Source: Styela clava
Taxonomy: Eukaryota; Chordata; Ascidiacea; Stolidobranchia; Styelidae
Direction: 5' to 3'
Length of the DNA stretch: 64,000 bases
Assembly: GCF_964204865.1 (NCBI RefSeq)
Contig: NC_135254.1
Span: forward strand, 16,621,001 to 16,685,000
Part shown: piece after piece, positions 35,600-48,615 of the stretch
Position numbering within the stretch: the stretch's first letter is position 1
Layout of the letters: every line of letters begins with the position of its first letter
Program-made: the position numbers and the translations under genes
The notes under the pieces: model-generated
Database searches by the model: none
What the model saw: the letters and a program-made list of their open reading frames with translations, nothing else
What the model was told of the DNA's origin: nothing

Positions 35600-36360
35600 A
35601 ATAGAGTGAAGCCAATGCTGCAAGAACGGCTCAGATTTGTCGAATTCAAGAAATCACAAAACACGATATAAGCACTTTACCACACTTTTTGTGTCCGCAG
35701 ATTGCCGTAGTATTTCAGTGTAATAATGCTTTTTTATGTCGAAGCAAGGCCAGGTTGAAAGGAACACTATTAAGGCATTTCAAATATGCCCTTATGGCCT
35801 TATGGATTGATTACTTTTCGCAAAAAAAGATCGTTATCCGTTGAAAGAGTCGGCTTTTTTAAGCGAGTTACATAATTTTGGCGACTGTTTCAGAAGCCGT
35901 TCCGCGGAGATTTCGAGGCGATGAATATGTAATTTTGATATACTATATATTTTATATAAATTTTTAAGGTACTAAATTAAATCGTACTCCCTGGGATTTT
36001 ATAGCAGCTCTTGAGATTTTTCCTAACGGCGATCGCAAAGATACGTATCAAAACTAAATATTATCTGGAAGTTTTTCTCAGATTTTTATGTTCGCAGATT
36101 GCCGTCGTATGTTTACTTTGTCGTAAGTCGGCACAATCGCGAGTTCCGTTGAACACAATTAAATTAATATAAAAAGACATTTTAAATTGCCGTAGATGTC
36201 ATGAATTAAATATTTTACCTGGCAGAAAAATCATTATGACATCGGAAATTTTGAATTTGAAGACTATTTCGCATATTTAGTACTCATTTGTTTTTGTCTT
36301 TGACCTTATTACCGATCAGTCGATCGCGAGCTATTTTGAAGATTTTAGTCGGTTGGGCAT
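35600..36360. repeat. Fragment of the hAT family at 48788-50173
   Basis: Internal landmarks (GATTTGTCGAATTC, TTTTGTGTCCGCAGATTGCC, GCGATCGCAAAGATA) match the inside of the complete element at 48788-50173 and the copy at 63140-64000. No ends or target duplication were found here. Confidence 0.55.
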
Positions 36361-36591
36361 CCCTGCTTATATAACATGACATGTTTTGCTCTATTTCACA
36401 ATACTATTTGTAAGGTGGACAATATGTTGTTAGAATATTTCTAACTTGGTGTTCATTCAAGATTTGATAGCAAATGTCTTAGTTCTGGGCAATATCTCTT
36501 ATTTGGACAATGTCTCATTGTGATCTCATCAGAAATTGACAATTCCATTGACTGCGCCGGCATTCATACGTAATCGCATTTTCTTCATCCT

Positions 36592-39500
36592 TCATCCTGG
36601 ACAAAGCTTTCGTTTAAAATCCATTGTAAATATAGCGATATCAGGAATGTAGCGTATATGCAGTAATTTCGAAAATCTAATGAGGCTGCAAAATGTAAAA
36701 CACTGACCAGGTGAGCTACTGGTGCCACCATGTCTTCCGTGTACCCGTTATCAGTTTTTTTTTATTCATTTTTACATTGAATAATGTCGATAAATGACTT
36801 AATGTCAAGAGAAATCAAGATCAATTTTGATTCCGATTAATCCGGAGCATATTGATTTTTGATTGATTGACAAGAATCCAGTTGATTCATATTTTATGAT
36901 CTTCCTCATGACCTTAGACAAATTATAAAAATTTATTTTCGTTAATACCGAAATTAAATATCATGTAACATACATATTCTCCCTTAGATGTAGGATGAAG
37001 TCTAAAACCTAACATTAGTCGCCATCTGAAATTTTTTAAATATAAACTCATAACTCACGATGTAAATCTGCACGTAGAGGTATGGTAAAAGCTGGTATTG
37101 TGTAAAAAATGTTCGAAGTGTGACGCTAGTGAGAATAGACCAACATGTAAACTGAAAGATGGTAACAGCAAGAGAGAATTTTGAAATAAAATCGTTGTTG
37201 AATCCAAATTGTTGTCTAGCAACTAATGAAGATTCAGCCCATGTATTATTTTCACTTTCTTCATATTTTAAAGTATGTTCAAACGCAGGAGAATTTTTCC
37301 CTGAGATTCTCTCTTTATATCCATCCGTTGTCGTAATTTCGATGCCAGGAAGTGGCTTTGCTGTTATAAAAATGGCATCATAATTCATTGAGGATTAGTA
37401 ACACTTATCATTCTAAACAACCAGCGCACATCTATCTTTATTACCTCTTCCTTTACTTTATTTTAAAAGACACCATTTAATTGTGAAGAAGAAGTAGTTA
37501 ATTATAAAATGATAAAAAAAATAAATACATATAAAAATAAATAAAAATAAATAATTTTAATAAACAGAAAAACTCACTAACCGCGATCAATCGATGGTTT
37601 TGGCGTAATAATCACTTTAAAAAATACAACATATATAGTACTAGCCACCAAAATGCCAAGTGCACACCAAGATGTTGCGTTCGTAAGCAGGAGAAAAGGA
37701 AACGATAATGGAGCCATAAAACTCGAGCAATGTGAAGTGCTAAAATAAATTTTGTAAATTAAAGGAGGTATTTGTACAACCAAATTTTCCATCTGACAGG
37801 CTTTTCAAAATAGTTTCCTCCTGTCTCCAAAAACTTTTGACTTTGTTCTTAGTCAGAATGTTTGTAAACACCCGCATATCTGAATTCCATATCATGCTCG
37901 GATATTGTTGATTTCACGAAGAAGTTAGAAGCCATTACTGTTTAGCTAATCTTAAAGTATTTTCAAATGATGAATCTCTAAAATATTTTGTATATTTTTC
38001 AAGAATTTTTAAACTCGTCAAGTTTGTATAAATTTAAAATCAATAGCGTCAAATATATAACTCAAATATTTCCAACATAGAACGTTAAATTATAAATATT
38101 TATAGCAGTTAACTTTTTGCATAATCTTTGTTCTTCTCCACTTGAATCAATCACCAAAGTCGAACAACCTTCCATGCAATCATGCTCTTCCTCTGTGCAT
38201 CTTGTCATAACACCAACCAAAGTGAAAATAGGGAGAAGTAGCCAAATACTGATAATCATTCGTTTAACCTGATGTGTTTTTCTGTGGAAATTTCAGACAA
38301 ATTTTCACAAAAAATGTTAATATTGAAAAGTAATTTAATGGCATGATTGGGTTACATATATAAGTGTTATTAGATGAAAAAAATAGTTCATACCAGAAGT
38401 AATTTTCAAATAGTCTGCGGAGCTATTCGAAATTGTAAATAGTCTGATGAAATACAGAATAAAATATGAAAAGTTGTCAAACTATCAGAATTATTTTTTG
38501 CTGCTGAATATTTGATTAACTCTACTTGATATTTAAGTATTAAAGTGGTAAGTTATTTTCAAAATGCTTCATGTAAACAGAAATAGAGAGTTTGTCAGAA
38601 AAGTGTTCAAAAATTAAATTCAGTACAGATTTCCTACTAACTATATTAACTATATAAATTAACTATAAATCTTCACAAAAAAAATCATGAAATGCTACAA
38701 GCAATTACAATGCAATTGAATTACCTGAAAAAATTTGAAATGAGAGTAAGAATTTCTGTCCAAGATCGGTCAGGATATGCTTGAGCCATTATCTCACATG
38801 ATCTTATATACGTTGACTTGACAGAAATATTTAGAAGTGTCATGCTATGGAATGACATAATAAGTAAATCAGTTAAGTTTTTTTTTACAATTCGTATCAT
38901 GAGTTATGTCTTAGTGTCATAAAAAATGACTATAATTTTTCACCATCAAATTTTGATGACTGCTGGTACGTACGTTATGGTTAGGTATACTTTGCAGAAA
39001 ATCGAGTTCTGAATATATTCATATGATTATGCCATTTTTAAATAAAAAAATGAAATGGTCGAGTATGAATACTGTCAAATATTTTGTTTAACTCTTCGTC
39101 GAAGCAGTCAGTTTTACATAATCTCTGAATAGTTTTTGTTTTCATTCACTATTGAAAGTCATGCATCTCGAATGACTTTTATTATTATGGTCGACAGGAA
39201 TTGTTAGCCAGACAATAATTCACGGTTCGTTAAATAATTAAGTTACTTATATATCCTAATGATAATGAAAAATAAGAAAAATCTAAGCAACAAAATAGAT
39301 CGACACTAATATCGCATGTCATTTATGAATACTCAAATCAGAAGTCATGCTCGACCCATGTGACTCGAGTAAACCAAACCAATTCATATTTCAAGCCATG
39401 GTTGGTATCAAGTCTTACTCATATTTCTAGCCAAGTTATTTGAGTTCAATACTTGCTGTTCATTGTTAAACAGTAAAAAGTATATACCTCAATATGCACA

Positions 39501-40050
39501 CGAGAAATGATGCGTAGGAAACAGCTTTTAACATTGAAACAATATCTAATCCGGCATTTGTAGTTTGCATTATCTGTAAATAAATATATATAAAATAAAA
39601 TATAAAAAGAAAACAGTATTTGAAAATATAAGCACGAATTCTTGAGTACCGAATAGCTTGTCAAAGAGCCGATGACATAGATCCATTATTAGCAAAACAA
39701 ACAAACACAATCATTGACTATTCGTTGCCTTACTTCCCTGCGCGTATTTTAGAGTTATTATAGCGGGCCATCCACCAAACATCTCTTCTACTAAGGTAAG
39801 ATAAAAACTGAGAACTTACCACAACGGCAAAATTTGACAAGCCAAAGAACAAGTCTGCACACACAAGTGAAGCAACAAATCTGTATAGATTTGAGTGAAA
39901 TTTCTTCCAGTGTGTTACTATAGCTATTAAAAGCAAACTGTTTTCAACCACAATACCAGCTGTCAATATTGCTGATGTTACTCTTGGTGCATTCATATGT
40001 TTAAATCCGCAATGTGCTGTTCTTATGTAATTAGTTGTCGTATTTTCCAT
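36592..40050 (-). CDS. Class A GPCR-like receptor, lysophospholipid/cannabinoid-type affinity
   Basis: Six minus-strand exons join in frame to 361 residues: 40050-39820, 39573-39488, 38281-38084, 37739-37582, 37360-37059 and 36702-36592. An NTT glycosylation site opens the N terminus. TM1 reads VVENSLLLIAI (N1.50) and TM2 LVCADLFFG (D2.50). TM3 lacks the usual cysteine while loop 2 is cysteine-rich (CTEEEHDCMEGC), as in S1P, LPA, cannabinoid and melanocortin receptors. TM4 has W (ISIWLLLPIF), TM6 has FQFTCW, and TM7 ends IPDIAIFTMDFKRKL where NPxxY and helix 8 are expected. Odd points: no DRY motif, since TM3 ends ILR-K with the R codon split by a phase-2 intron. Intracellular loop 2 is about 12 residues short, TM6 lacks the CWxP proline, and NPxxY is altered. 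Either an exon was missed or the receptor is divergent. The family is likely; the ligand is unknown. Confidence 0.7.
38725..38789 (-). other. Possible alternative first exon within the GPCR gene
   Basis: An ATG at 38789 opens a frame MAQAYPDRSWTEIL that ends at a consensus-like CAG/GTAATT donor in phase 2, the phase needed to join the third receptor exon. Such a transcript would omit TM1-TM3. It could be chance; there is no transcript evidence. Confidence 0.2.
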
Positions 40051-41029
40051 TGTTATATAATTTCGACGATAACTCTCAAAACAGAAATGAATCAAAATAT
40101 TAATGTAGATTAGAGATTAGGTTTTTAGTCTCGAATGTTAAACCTAAAAGCTTTGTATATCGATTGAAGTCAGTAATGACAACAACATCTTATACTCCGT
40201 CACTGGTCTCTTTATTTTTAAAACAACTTTCGAAATATATTTTCAATTACTGTTATTGTTTTGTACTGTTACAAAAGAGTTGGTATAAAATATTCATAGA
40301 AATTGATGAAAATCCCAAAGTATTTTACTGTCTTCTTGTTAAGAAGTTATAGAAGCTCTATCCAGGAACAACCAAACACAGTTAAATATTTATATATACA
40401 GTAATGGGGTACAATGCAACTTTTTTACACTATACTAGAGATTGTGCCAAATTTAACTGGGGTGGTTGAGCATATCCAGCTATGTTTTCGGACCGTACAC
40501 GTCACCATCCTCTTCTGACAAAGTGCCACGACCGGCTATGCACCGGTATTTATTCTTCGTCACATTTCTGCTTTATTTTCAATAGAATATTGATGAAGCA
40601 CAAATCGTTCGCTTCAAAGCGATATTGTAATAATGAATAAACGTTTTAACAACAATGGCGATAATTCAGAGTCAAGAATAATTTGCAAATAAATGTTTAA
40701 AGTTAATCTGTTTTCTTTCATTTATCCAGCAGTTTTTTGGTCCATTTTGAAAAATGAAAATTCATAAAATAAGGAAGGAGACGTGTAAGATTATCAATTG
40801 TTCTGCTACATCAGCATAATAATGCTGTCGATATTCTGAATTCTTGCTTGGTCTGTCACCACGAAAAATAAAGGTTGGTCAAGGTCTAACCAGTCGTAAA
40901 AAAATGTTTGTTCGTTTCAAGTGCACCTTTTTATTATGACGTCATAGTGTTGTCTCACAATGTTTAGCCTACGTTTTAATACACTGATTTTATTGTTTCC
41001 AATATTTACGAGCAAGCTACCTCGTACAC
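40051..41029. other. No recognisable gene
   Basis: This is the upstream flank of the GPCR-like gene and should hold its promoter and 5' UTR. I saw no core promoter element I would defend. Confidence 0.4.
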
Positions 41030-41624
41030 AAGGGGTCGGCTACCTTTTGTCGCTCGCGGGCCAAAATTAAGCGTTGCAAGTCTTGGCGGCCACACATATT
41101 TTTAGAAAGTTGAAAATCGAACAGATGGCCGATGAATCACAGTGTTTACATGAAATTAAGAAGACTGCCACAACTCGTGAACTCAACTTGGTCGTCTTAC
41201 TAAAAAATATAAAAAAATTCAATTTCGAAAATATTTGTTCGCACACATGTGTACTCCAAACATCAATGTGATTTTTTTCGCATGGTTTTTCAAATTTGGA
41301 TAGAGACTTCCTTCAAGAGATACTTTTTATAAAAATCAAGCGGTTACACGTCTATCGAATAAAATATGGATTTTATTTCCTCAATGCATTGAATATTTTA
41401 TTCGGGATTTTTCCATTTGTCTGATTTTAATTAAATTGTAAGCTTATCTATACGAGTAGCTGTTCACTAACTTGTTAGGTTATAGTATAATTTAGTCTAC
41501 ACGTGTCTCACAATAAACTTAGGTAAAGAATATAATCGTGAAAACAGCCATTTTGTCGCTATAATTTTATGAAGCGTCGCGGGCCGGATTATTTTACTCC
41601 GCGGGCCGTAGGTTGCGGCCCCTG
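41030..41624 (-). mobile_element. hAT element, same family as 12214-13012
   Basis: In inverse orientation to the first copy. Ends are AAGGGGTCGGCTACC and, inverted, CAGGGGCCGCAACCTACGG, with GCGGGCC motifs at both. TCGTACAC and CCGTACAC flank it, a 7-of-8 duplication. It is 595 bp, about 200 shorter than the other copy. Confidence 0.8.
41219..41248 (-). pseudogene. Trace of hAT transposase C terminus
   Basis: The minus strand reads VCEQIFSKLN, matching ACEQLFSKMN in the other copy. Surrounding frames are shifted, so this is only a relic. Confidence 0.6.
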
Positions 41625-41949
41625 CCGTACACTGTGCAAAGTTTTCGAATAAAATATTTATTTGTTAGTTTGTCAAGACAAAATGCCAATCAAACTTTCA
41701 AAAAGACTCACACTATTCATAAATACAATCATGCGTTACAATGGGATTAGAAAGAGAGGTATTTTCAAACTAAAATAGATGTCATCATGAAAATATGAAG
41801 TTAGCTATTGTTATACATATTACTGAAGAATGCATCCATCACGATTGCGCCACGATTTTTCAGACTTCAGAATTAAAAGCCAATGTCAAGTTTAGCGTGA
41901 ACTTGGGTTTTTACAACGAGTTTTGTTGATGTTGGTATTTTAAAATACT

Positions 41950-42042
41950 GTACATACTTAAGTTTTGTTTTTTTGCGGCTCCTTACAACTTTAAGGTTTA
42001 AAATTTGGCTCCGACACTAAAAAAGGGTTGAGAACCACTAGT
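41950..42042. repeat. Solo hAT-like right end
   Basis: AAAAAAGGGTTGAGAACCAC followed by TAGTC resembles the right ends of hAT MITEs elsewhere (AAAAAAGGTTGGGAACCACT at 8032-8050). No left partner was found. Confidence 0.35.
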
Positions 42043-42176
42043 CTAAATCGTTTAGAAAGATATGTATGACTCATTTGGAAAGAATCTGTTCTGAATTCTG
42101 TAAAAATAATTGAATATTTAAGCATATTGCACATTTTCCTTTTTAATCTCGAAGTATCCGTATGGAACGTTTTGTC

Positions 42177-42480
42177 ATTATGTTGTTGCTCTTTTTTCAT
42201 TATCATTCTTGTTGTTACCGTATGAAAAAATCGCTTTTCTCGTTTAGTACAGGACCAATTACTTTGAAAGACTGTATTTTTTTCTAAAAGGCTATTTATT
42301 ATCTTTATTTGTTTCTAAATTTCCTATGAAATCTGATGTCTCATCTTAAATTTTATTTTTGTTCATGGGAACGCGTTTTTGTGACATCGTGACGGTTGGT
42401 ATCGATCGACTACTGTGACAGATTGCATCTGCTACGTACTACGTCGTTTTGACTTTCGTGTCCATATATTTGAGGTTGTT
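42177..42480 (+). repeat. Dispersed repeat R1
   Basis: Contains the family landmarks TTGTTGTTACCGTATGAAAA, CAGGACCAATTACTTTGAAA and GTGTCCATATATTTGAGG. Confidence 0.55.
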
Positions 42481-42954
42481 TGTATTTGAATATTAATGAA
42501 TACGAAACCGTGAGATTTTCCACCTTTAAGGCGATTAATAAATGACCAGTGACAACAGCAGCAGTTATTCATCAATGTAGTAATTAGGTGTTTTAACGGT
42601 GATTTCCATCACAGATGTCAAATACTCAAATAGGATGTTAAGCCAATTTGTTTCTGTCCAATGATTGGTATTAAAGGGCTTACTTTAATAAAATTCAGTC
42701 ATAGAAAACAGTTACATAACACACAATTTCAAACAAGACCATGACAATAATTCCGTGGAAAACCTTGACTAATAATAGAATAGCTAAATTTCCATACGAA
42801 AAGAATTCCATACGAAAATACCTGTCTGTAATATTTTTCCCAAAAACGAACTTTTATTAATATTAATAGAGATACGAAAATTTCTGCTCTGGTTACAATA
42901 TTCTTCATGAAAATTCCTGCTAAAATTTTTTTATGCTGTTCATTGTTACACACA

Positions 42955-43205
42955 AAAGTGGACCTATGGATCGTTTTGTCATTTTGTATTTTTATTCTTG
43001 TTTTTATAAAAAAAATTGCTTTTGTGTGCGATTACGTCACTAAAATTCAAAATTTTGCATCTTGTGGCGGTTCCGCGTTCACAATCAGGTGGTCAGGCGA
43101 AATCAAGAAGAGTGCAATACCGGTAGTCCACTGTGATAGATTGCATACCCACACTACTTCGTTTTGGCCTCCGTGCCGATATATTTTACCACTGCTCTCT
43201 TGTTT
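42955..43205 (+). repeat. Dispersed repeat R1, diverged
   Basis: Contains GGACCTATGGATCGTTTTGT, CTTGTGGCGGTTCCGCGTTC and CACTGCTCTCTTGTTT. The second and third are shared with the copy at 28801-29040, the first with the reverse copy at 34140-34480. Confidence 0.5.
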
Positions 43206-43580
43206 CACATGAGATTGGTTTTGAATTACCAGGATTTAATTCAATAGTATCCCATTAAGTTGATTTTGTTTACTGTTGTTGCAGTTTACCAATACTCCTA
43301 TATGATTTTAAGTGACCGAATTCCATTGGTGTTATAGGGAGAAAGAGATGAGATGCTGATGATGGGATAAAGACTATCACCCTATATTTTTTTAAGTTCG
43401 ATTCCCGCGTTATTGTTTTGACACGCGTTATGGAATGTGACTCCAATCTGGACTCCTTCAGACGAGAATAAGCACACAGTGTTGATCCTAATCGTTGTTG
43501 TATATTATAGGAAGATGCACAATCCAAATTCCGAAAACAGATAAAATTGAAACACACTTAACTCTTAACACAGTAAATCA

Positions 43581-43680
43581 GGAGTGAATCAAAACACATC
43601 ACACTTAACGCAGTAAAACAGAAGTGAATCTAAACACATCACAATTAACGCAGTAAAACAGAAGTGAATCTAAACACAAT
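43581..43680 (+). repeat. 40-bp tandem repeat, about 2.5 copies
   Basis: GAGTGAATC or AAGTGAATC recurs at 43581, 43621 and 43661. The unit also contains TTAACGCAGTAAAACAGAAG. Confidence 0.8.
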
Positions 43681-43790
43681 ATTATGCAGCCCTCTCGGCA
43701 AGCCGGAAAGATACGTCATCAAATTGGTCGATACGAGAAAGGAAGTACATGTAATCAGTAATCAGTGTTGCGACAACAAAATGACCTTGT

Positions 43791-43896
43791 GTGAAATGGA
43801 ACACACTATTAAAATGAAAGGGTTAAATACATTATAATCCATAGTGAAATGGAACACACTATTAAAATGAAAGGGTTAAATACATTATAATCCATA
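43791..43896 (+). repeat. Exact 53-bp direct duplication
   Basis: GTGAAATGGAACACACTATT and the following sequence are repeated at 43791 and 43844 with no visible difference, so the duplication is recent. Confidence 0.85.
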
Positions 43897-43909
43897 GTTA
43901 CACAATGCA

Positions 43910-44088
43910 CATTCGCTACAGTGTCGCTGACACGACGACTTTATAGTTTATTCGCGACTCCTCGTCAATTGCAATCGAAATATTGTGTTATTTTTTTTTC
44001 CAATAGAATTATTTTTGTGTTCTTTGTTTTAATAATGTAATATTTCATGCATGACGGAAATAAATATCTGAATCTGAATCTGAATCAT
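43910..44088 (+). mobile_element. Probable LINE 3' end
   Basis: AAATAAATATCTGAATCTGA and a run of CTGAAT units closes the segment, as at the 3' ends of CR1/L2-like non-LTR elements. No reverse transcriptase sequence remains, so this is a 5'-truncated copy at most. Confidence 0.4.
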
Positions 44089-47000
44089 CGGATCTCGTGC
44101 TACGCGAAAGTCGGAAGTTTTTTTACCGTAAATTTCGTTTTGGCTTTCGTATCCATATATTTGAGTATTGCTTTCTTGTTACTCAATGGTGCTGATAACT
44201 GGCGTAGGTCCATGTTGTTGTTATGAAACAAAACACATTTTCCCGGACCAGTGTAGTTGAAAGCGGTATTAGAAGTGCGAGTGATTACACATCGGTCGCA
44301 TTTTAGCGAACTGATGGGAATTTTTCGGTGAGAAAGACTACCGGTACTGTAAAATATTTGAAACTACTTGGTTTTGCTTTCGTGCCTGTGTATTTGAGCA
44401 GTGCTCTCTCGTTTCTACATAGTTGCCTATGTAGTCATATGAAGAGATTAAAATTACGCTTGACACCTTTTGTGAAACAGTCTTTTTAATATTGATAGAA
44501 TCTTGAGTCAACCCGTTCGATGAGTAATACCAAGGTATTAGCGTGCATTCTTAAAGCCAAGTTTTATCAATTTCTTCGTCTTAACGTCATTAAAATGGCT
44601 TTAACGCGACAGTGTAGCACCGAAAATCTTTGTTCAGTTCATAAATTTTGTAATAGTAGCTGAACGATATAATCACGGGCTTTCGAATACAAAGACATTG
44701 GTGTTTTATAAGACTCAGATAAACATAAAACTCAGATAAAAACATATCTCTCAGGAGTAACATATTTCAACAATCCCAAATGTGCTTACATGTGAAGTAG
44801 TATTATGTGACAAATCCACAATTTTTGTCAGTTACCATTCATTAACATAATTTTGCAACGATTTGTTGCCTGAATTTCTATATTGTACTAGTTTACAACG
44901 TTAAAAATATATTTTATAATGACATATGTTTTGAAATCCAATGTATGTGATGTCAATTTTATTTAATGTTGAAGTGCAATTTATTCTGCCTTTATCCGTG
45001 TGAAACGCTGGCCCTATATTGAAAGTCACTTTCGGCAGAATATGTAACTAGCTGGATTCTTTTTATATATCGATTGGTAGCTATGACTCTACCATCAGGA
45101 ATTGCCAAAAATATGAAAAAAATACCATATGGACTGGAATTGTCCAATATATGGGCTATGGATTATAGCTATCCGATTCTTATGAACTGCTATATATTAT
45201 ACTTTTGTTTTGATGTACTATTTGGCAACCCGTCATATCAAAATAAATTCAGTTTTCGAAGTTGTAAGAGGTGTATTCGCAAGTGATATTTTTATTTGCC
45301 TTCGAGAGTATTTCAAACGTAAAAATGATCAGGCCAATATTCACCAGTTCACCAGTTTATTGCTAGGATTTCCCTTGTCTATGTATGTGTGTCCAATTCC
45401 TTCCTTATAACAAAGCTCGTGAGCTATGAAGTGCGATTAGCGAGCTTTATCTTATCGTTCATTTTACTACTTACAAGTTACAATTAGGGATGTCGTAGAG
45501 TACATAATCGATTCCAAACATCAGGATGCTTAGGAAGAAGACGTGATATGAATACCAGATTGTGAAAGAATTAGAAATTTTGCGGCTGTAATCGTTACGA
45601 ACTCAGTTAGAATAGATGTCTCCGAATATGATGATCAACTTCGGATTTTCTGCTTTCTCTTTTTTTGGTCCTATGCATAATTTCGTTTTTGGTGTGCAAT
45701 CAAAAACCGACAATTTTTTGTTTTATTTAGAAAAATCAAATCATTTAAAATCAAGAAATCTCAAAAAAATAAGAACACAAGTTGCAATAACATGGATTAA
45801 CAAGTAATAAAAAATATTTTATGAATGGCGAAAAGACCTATATATATGAGCTCGGGCTCCAATTAACAAGCTATTGATTTTCTGTGAATATCAGTTAGGA
45901 CGAAATTCATTCTTTCACGTCACGTCAAGACAGCTTGGTCACTGTCACTGCTGTAGTTTTTTTTAAATTTTGAACGGGGAAATTCGTTGACTAATAAAAT
46001 AATGCCCAACAACTTCATCTTGATGGAAGGTATTTCATTGAAAAGCTCAAGTTTTCTAATTGAATAAGCGTCCTGTTTATTACATATATATTTTTAAATT
46101 TCATTGAAGATAAACAACAAAAATATTTTTATAGTTTAAACAGAAACATTTATTTATTACACTCTGGGACCTGATTATATAAGTATACAAAATGAAAAGC
46201 CAACATTTTAAAAAAAATTGATTGCACGAAGACGGTCTGATGTTTGAAATTCAAAATTGTTTAACTGAAAATGGCGAAAAATACGATGCTCAATATACGT
46301 TATATTTATGGTAGAGGGAATCAGATGCCACACCATATCCTGTAAAATTTGTATATCGTTGACATACTGCGGTAAATTCGAAATTCCCGCTGTATCATAG
46401 GATAATAATATTTGTAAAAGAAGGGTCTGGTTCGTAAGTCAAAATATTTAGATTCAAGTTATTAACAATTAATTCAATTTTGTGCAACGACACCAAACCA
46501 TATGCTTCATAAAGCAAAGCTGCAAGAAACAGAGACATGCATTATAAGCGTCTACCGAGCAAATATATCAAAATATCCTTGTGTAAATACCGAAGAAGCA
46601 GGCTCACGCTGGCGCAAATTTTCACTTTCGATCCTCATGCACTGCGAATTAAGTCGGATTTGCTTTGTTATTTATGGCTCAAGAATACTAACTAGATTAT
46701 AGCTAATAAAATCCTACAGTAGCTTCATATTTAATAATTCCTTCTCTCTTTCTAAAAACTAACCAAACTAATGGGAACTATTATGTAAATAGCTCATTCA
46801 TCATCATTAAGTTCCCGATTAGTCATCAAACATGCAATCAATCTAAAATAAGTTCAAACATTATTTAAACGAGATTTATTAAAAATTCATATTATTCTTG
46901 ATTATTTTACTGGGTTGACACAGATTAAAACAGTAACTTAGTATAACAACTTGGAATGGATTTTGCCAGATAGTCCGGCACAAATCACTAGCGGAATCAA

Positions 47001-47523
47001 TAATCGGTGAATCAACATACAACACCGAAAGTGTGCGTGTGACAGACTTGCTCAATGTAACATTTAATTTAATTGGGTCTATTCCAGCCATTTTGACAAA
47101 TAACCAAATGAGACAAATCATTGAATGTGGCACAAATTTGAATATATGCAATTTGAACGATATATTCATTTATAGCATTGTAATCGATCATAAGTTTCTG
47201 TCAGGCACTTTGAAAAGATGTTGCTCCAGAATATATTATACTTCTTTATTCGCGTTAACAAAAACGTTCTACTGCAATGGCTGAACCAATGTCAGCATTT
47301 TTTTTTTTTATTCAGTACGGTACCATCACCATTAGCAAGACACTAAAAGTTCTAATTTTATATGTGAACTGTTTGATTATTTTGATTGTTTCCATGCATG
47401 CCATAATTCTTGGTAGTAGTAGACCGGTTTTGAGAAACAGAGAGAAAGGTTGATACAAAAATATTTTTTTGTCAGTTGATTAGTAATTTGAAGGATAAAT
47501 TTCATACCTTCGCTCATGAAGAA
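44089..47523. other. No recognisable gene; scattered R1 pieces
   Basis: R1-like pieces lie near 44140-44200 and 44370-44420. Open frames of 60-96 codons (for example 45074-45286 plus and 46879-47169 minus) show no motif I recognise and no convincing splice partners. A 3.4-kb gene-poor stretch here may separate two regulatory domains, but nothing shows that. Confidence 0.4.
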
Positions 47524-48615
47524 GGTGCTCTAAACACATTATCGATATAGCAACAATGTTTTAATGAACTCCCATACGAGAAAGGCACCGACTGGACATT
47601 TCTTTACATAAGTCTATCACTTAACGACAGCTTGTCGGAGAATGATTCCAACAATCAAAATTCAGACTAAAACATTCTTATGAAACATTGTGTCGCAATC
47701 ATTGCTGTATGTTATACCAAATTTCCAATGCAATGCCGAATGATTAAGTATAAACGAAAAACGCTAGGTGTGATGTAAATTGCACGTGAAATTTACTCGT
47801 ATATCAATTCGATTCCTCGTATCTTATGATTCATTTCGCGAGGGTGTCATTCCTAGTCCTAACATTTGGTTCTTGTGCTACCTTACCGGTGTAAAAAATT
47901 GTAAGACGAAAAATTTACAACAAAAATAACTCAAATTTTGTTCGATTTAAATGTGGCATGGCCGCAATGTTATTACTGGACGCATTTGTGATCTTTACCT
48001 CCAATAACTTATAATATTGTAACTCGTGTTTGACCTATTCGAGTAATATAATCTAGTCAACATTCTAATGGCCTGTTTTTACGTTATGATTTTTGAACAA
48101 TATTCAAGCAAGGATTTATTGCACAAGCTGGAGTCTCCAGAGTGGCTCATATACAGTCAATCCACTTTATAGAAGTTTATAGAACAGATTAAATTACAGA
48201 AGTTAAGCCTAAAAAGAAGCTTGGTAAAGTGTGTCAATGCTATACTTTATATTCGTTCGCAGTAATCGCCAAATATAAATCTGAAATATGATATGACGTT
48301 TTGATTACTTTAATGACAGCGGGATATGACATTTAGCTTTTTCTGAATGATCTGATACTGCATTGCCTCATTACCGAACGTGTATAGACATCAGTTAGGA
48401 TAGATGGCATAACGAACATTATTCTTTTTGTATAGGGGGACCAGTATGTGCACTTTAGGCACAGTTGTTAGATGTACTTCGTAGTGTGTACGGCCGCAAT
48501 ATTTTCAGGGAGTATATTCAAGTAGAGTAGACAGTAGAGCAACGCATTTAGTCATATATATCCACTTTATAGAATAAAAGCATTTAAATATATATATCTG
48601 TTGTATCCTATAAAT
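47524..48615 (+). repeat. Duplicated lipocalin-upstream block, copy 4
   Basis: The first part (to about 47930) matches 22524-23110. The second part, from 47955, matches the block at 4700-5668 and runs to the lipocalin C start codon. Confidence 0.7.

Noticed and set aside
43581-43680. CRISPR-like array
   Set aside because: Repeats are head-to-tail with no spacers, and the DNA is clearly eukaryotic.
46879-47169. 96-codon minus-strand frame with hydrophobic stretches
   Set aside because: A stop sits directly before the ATG, no splice partners were found, and no family motif is recognisable.
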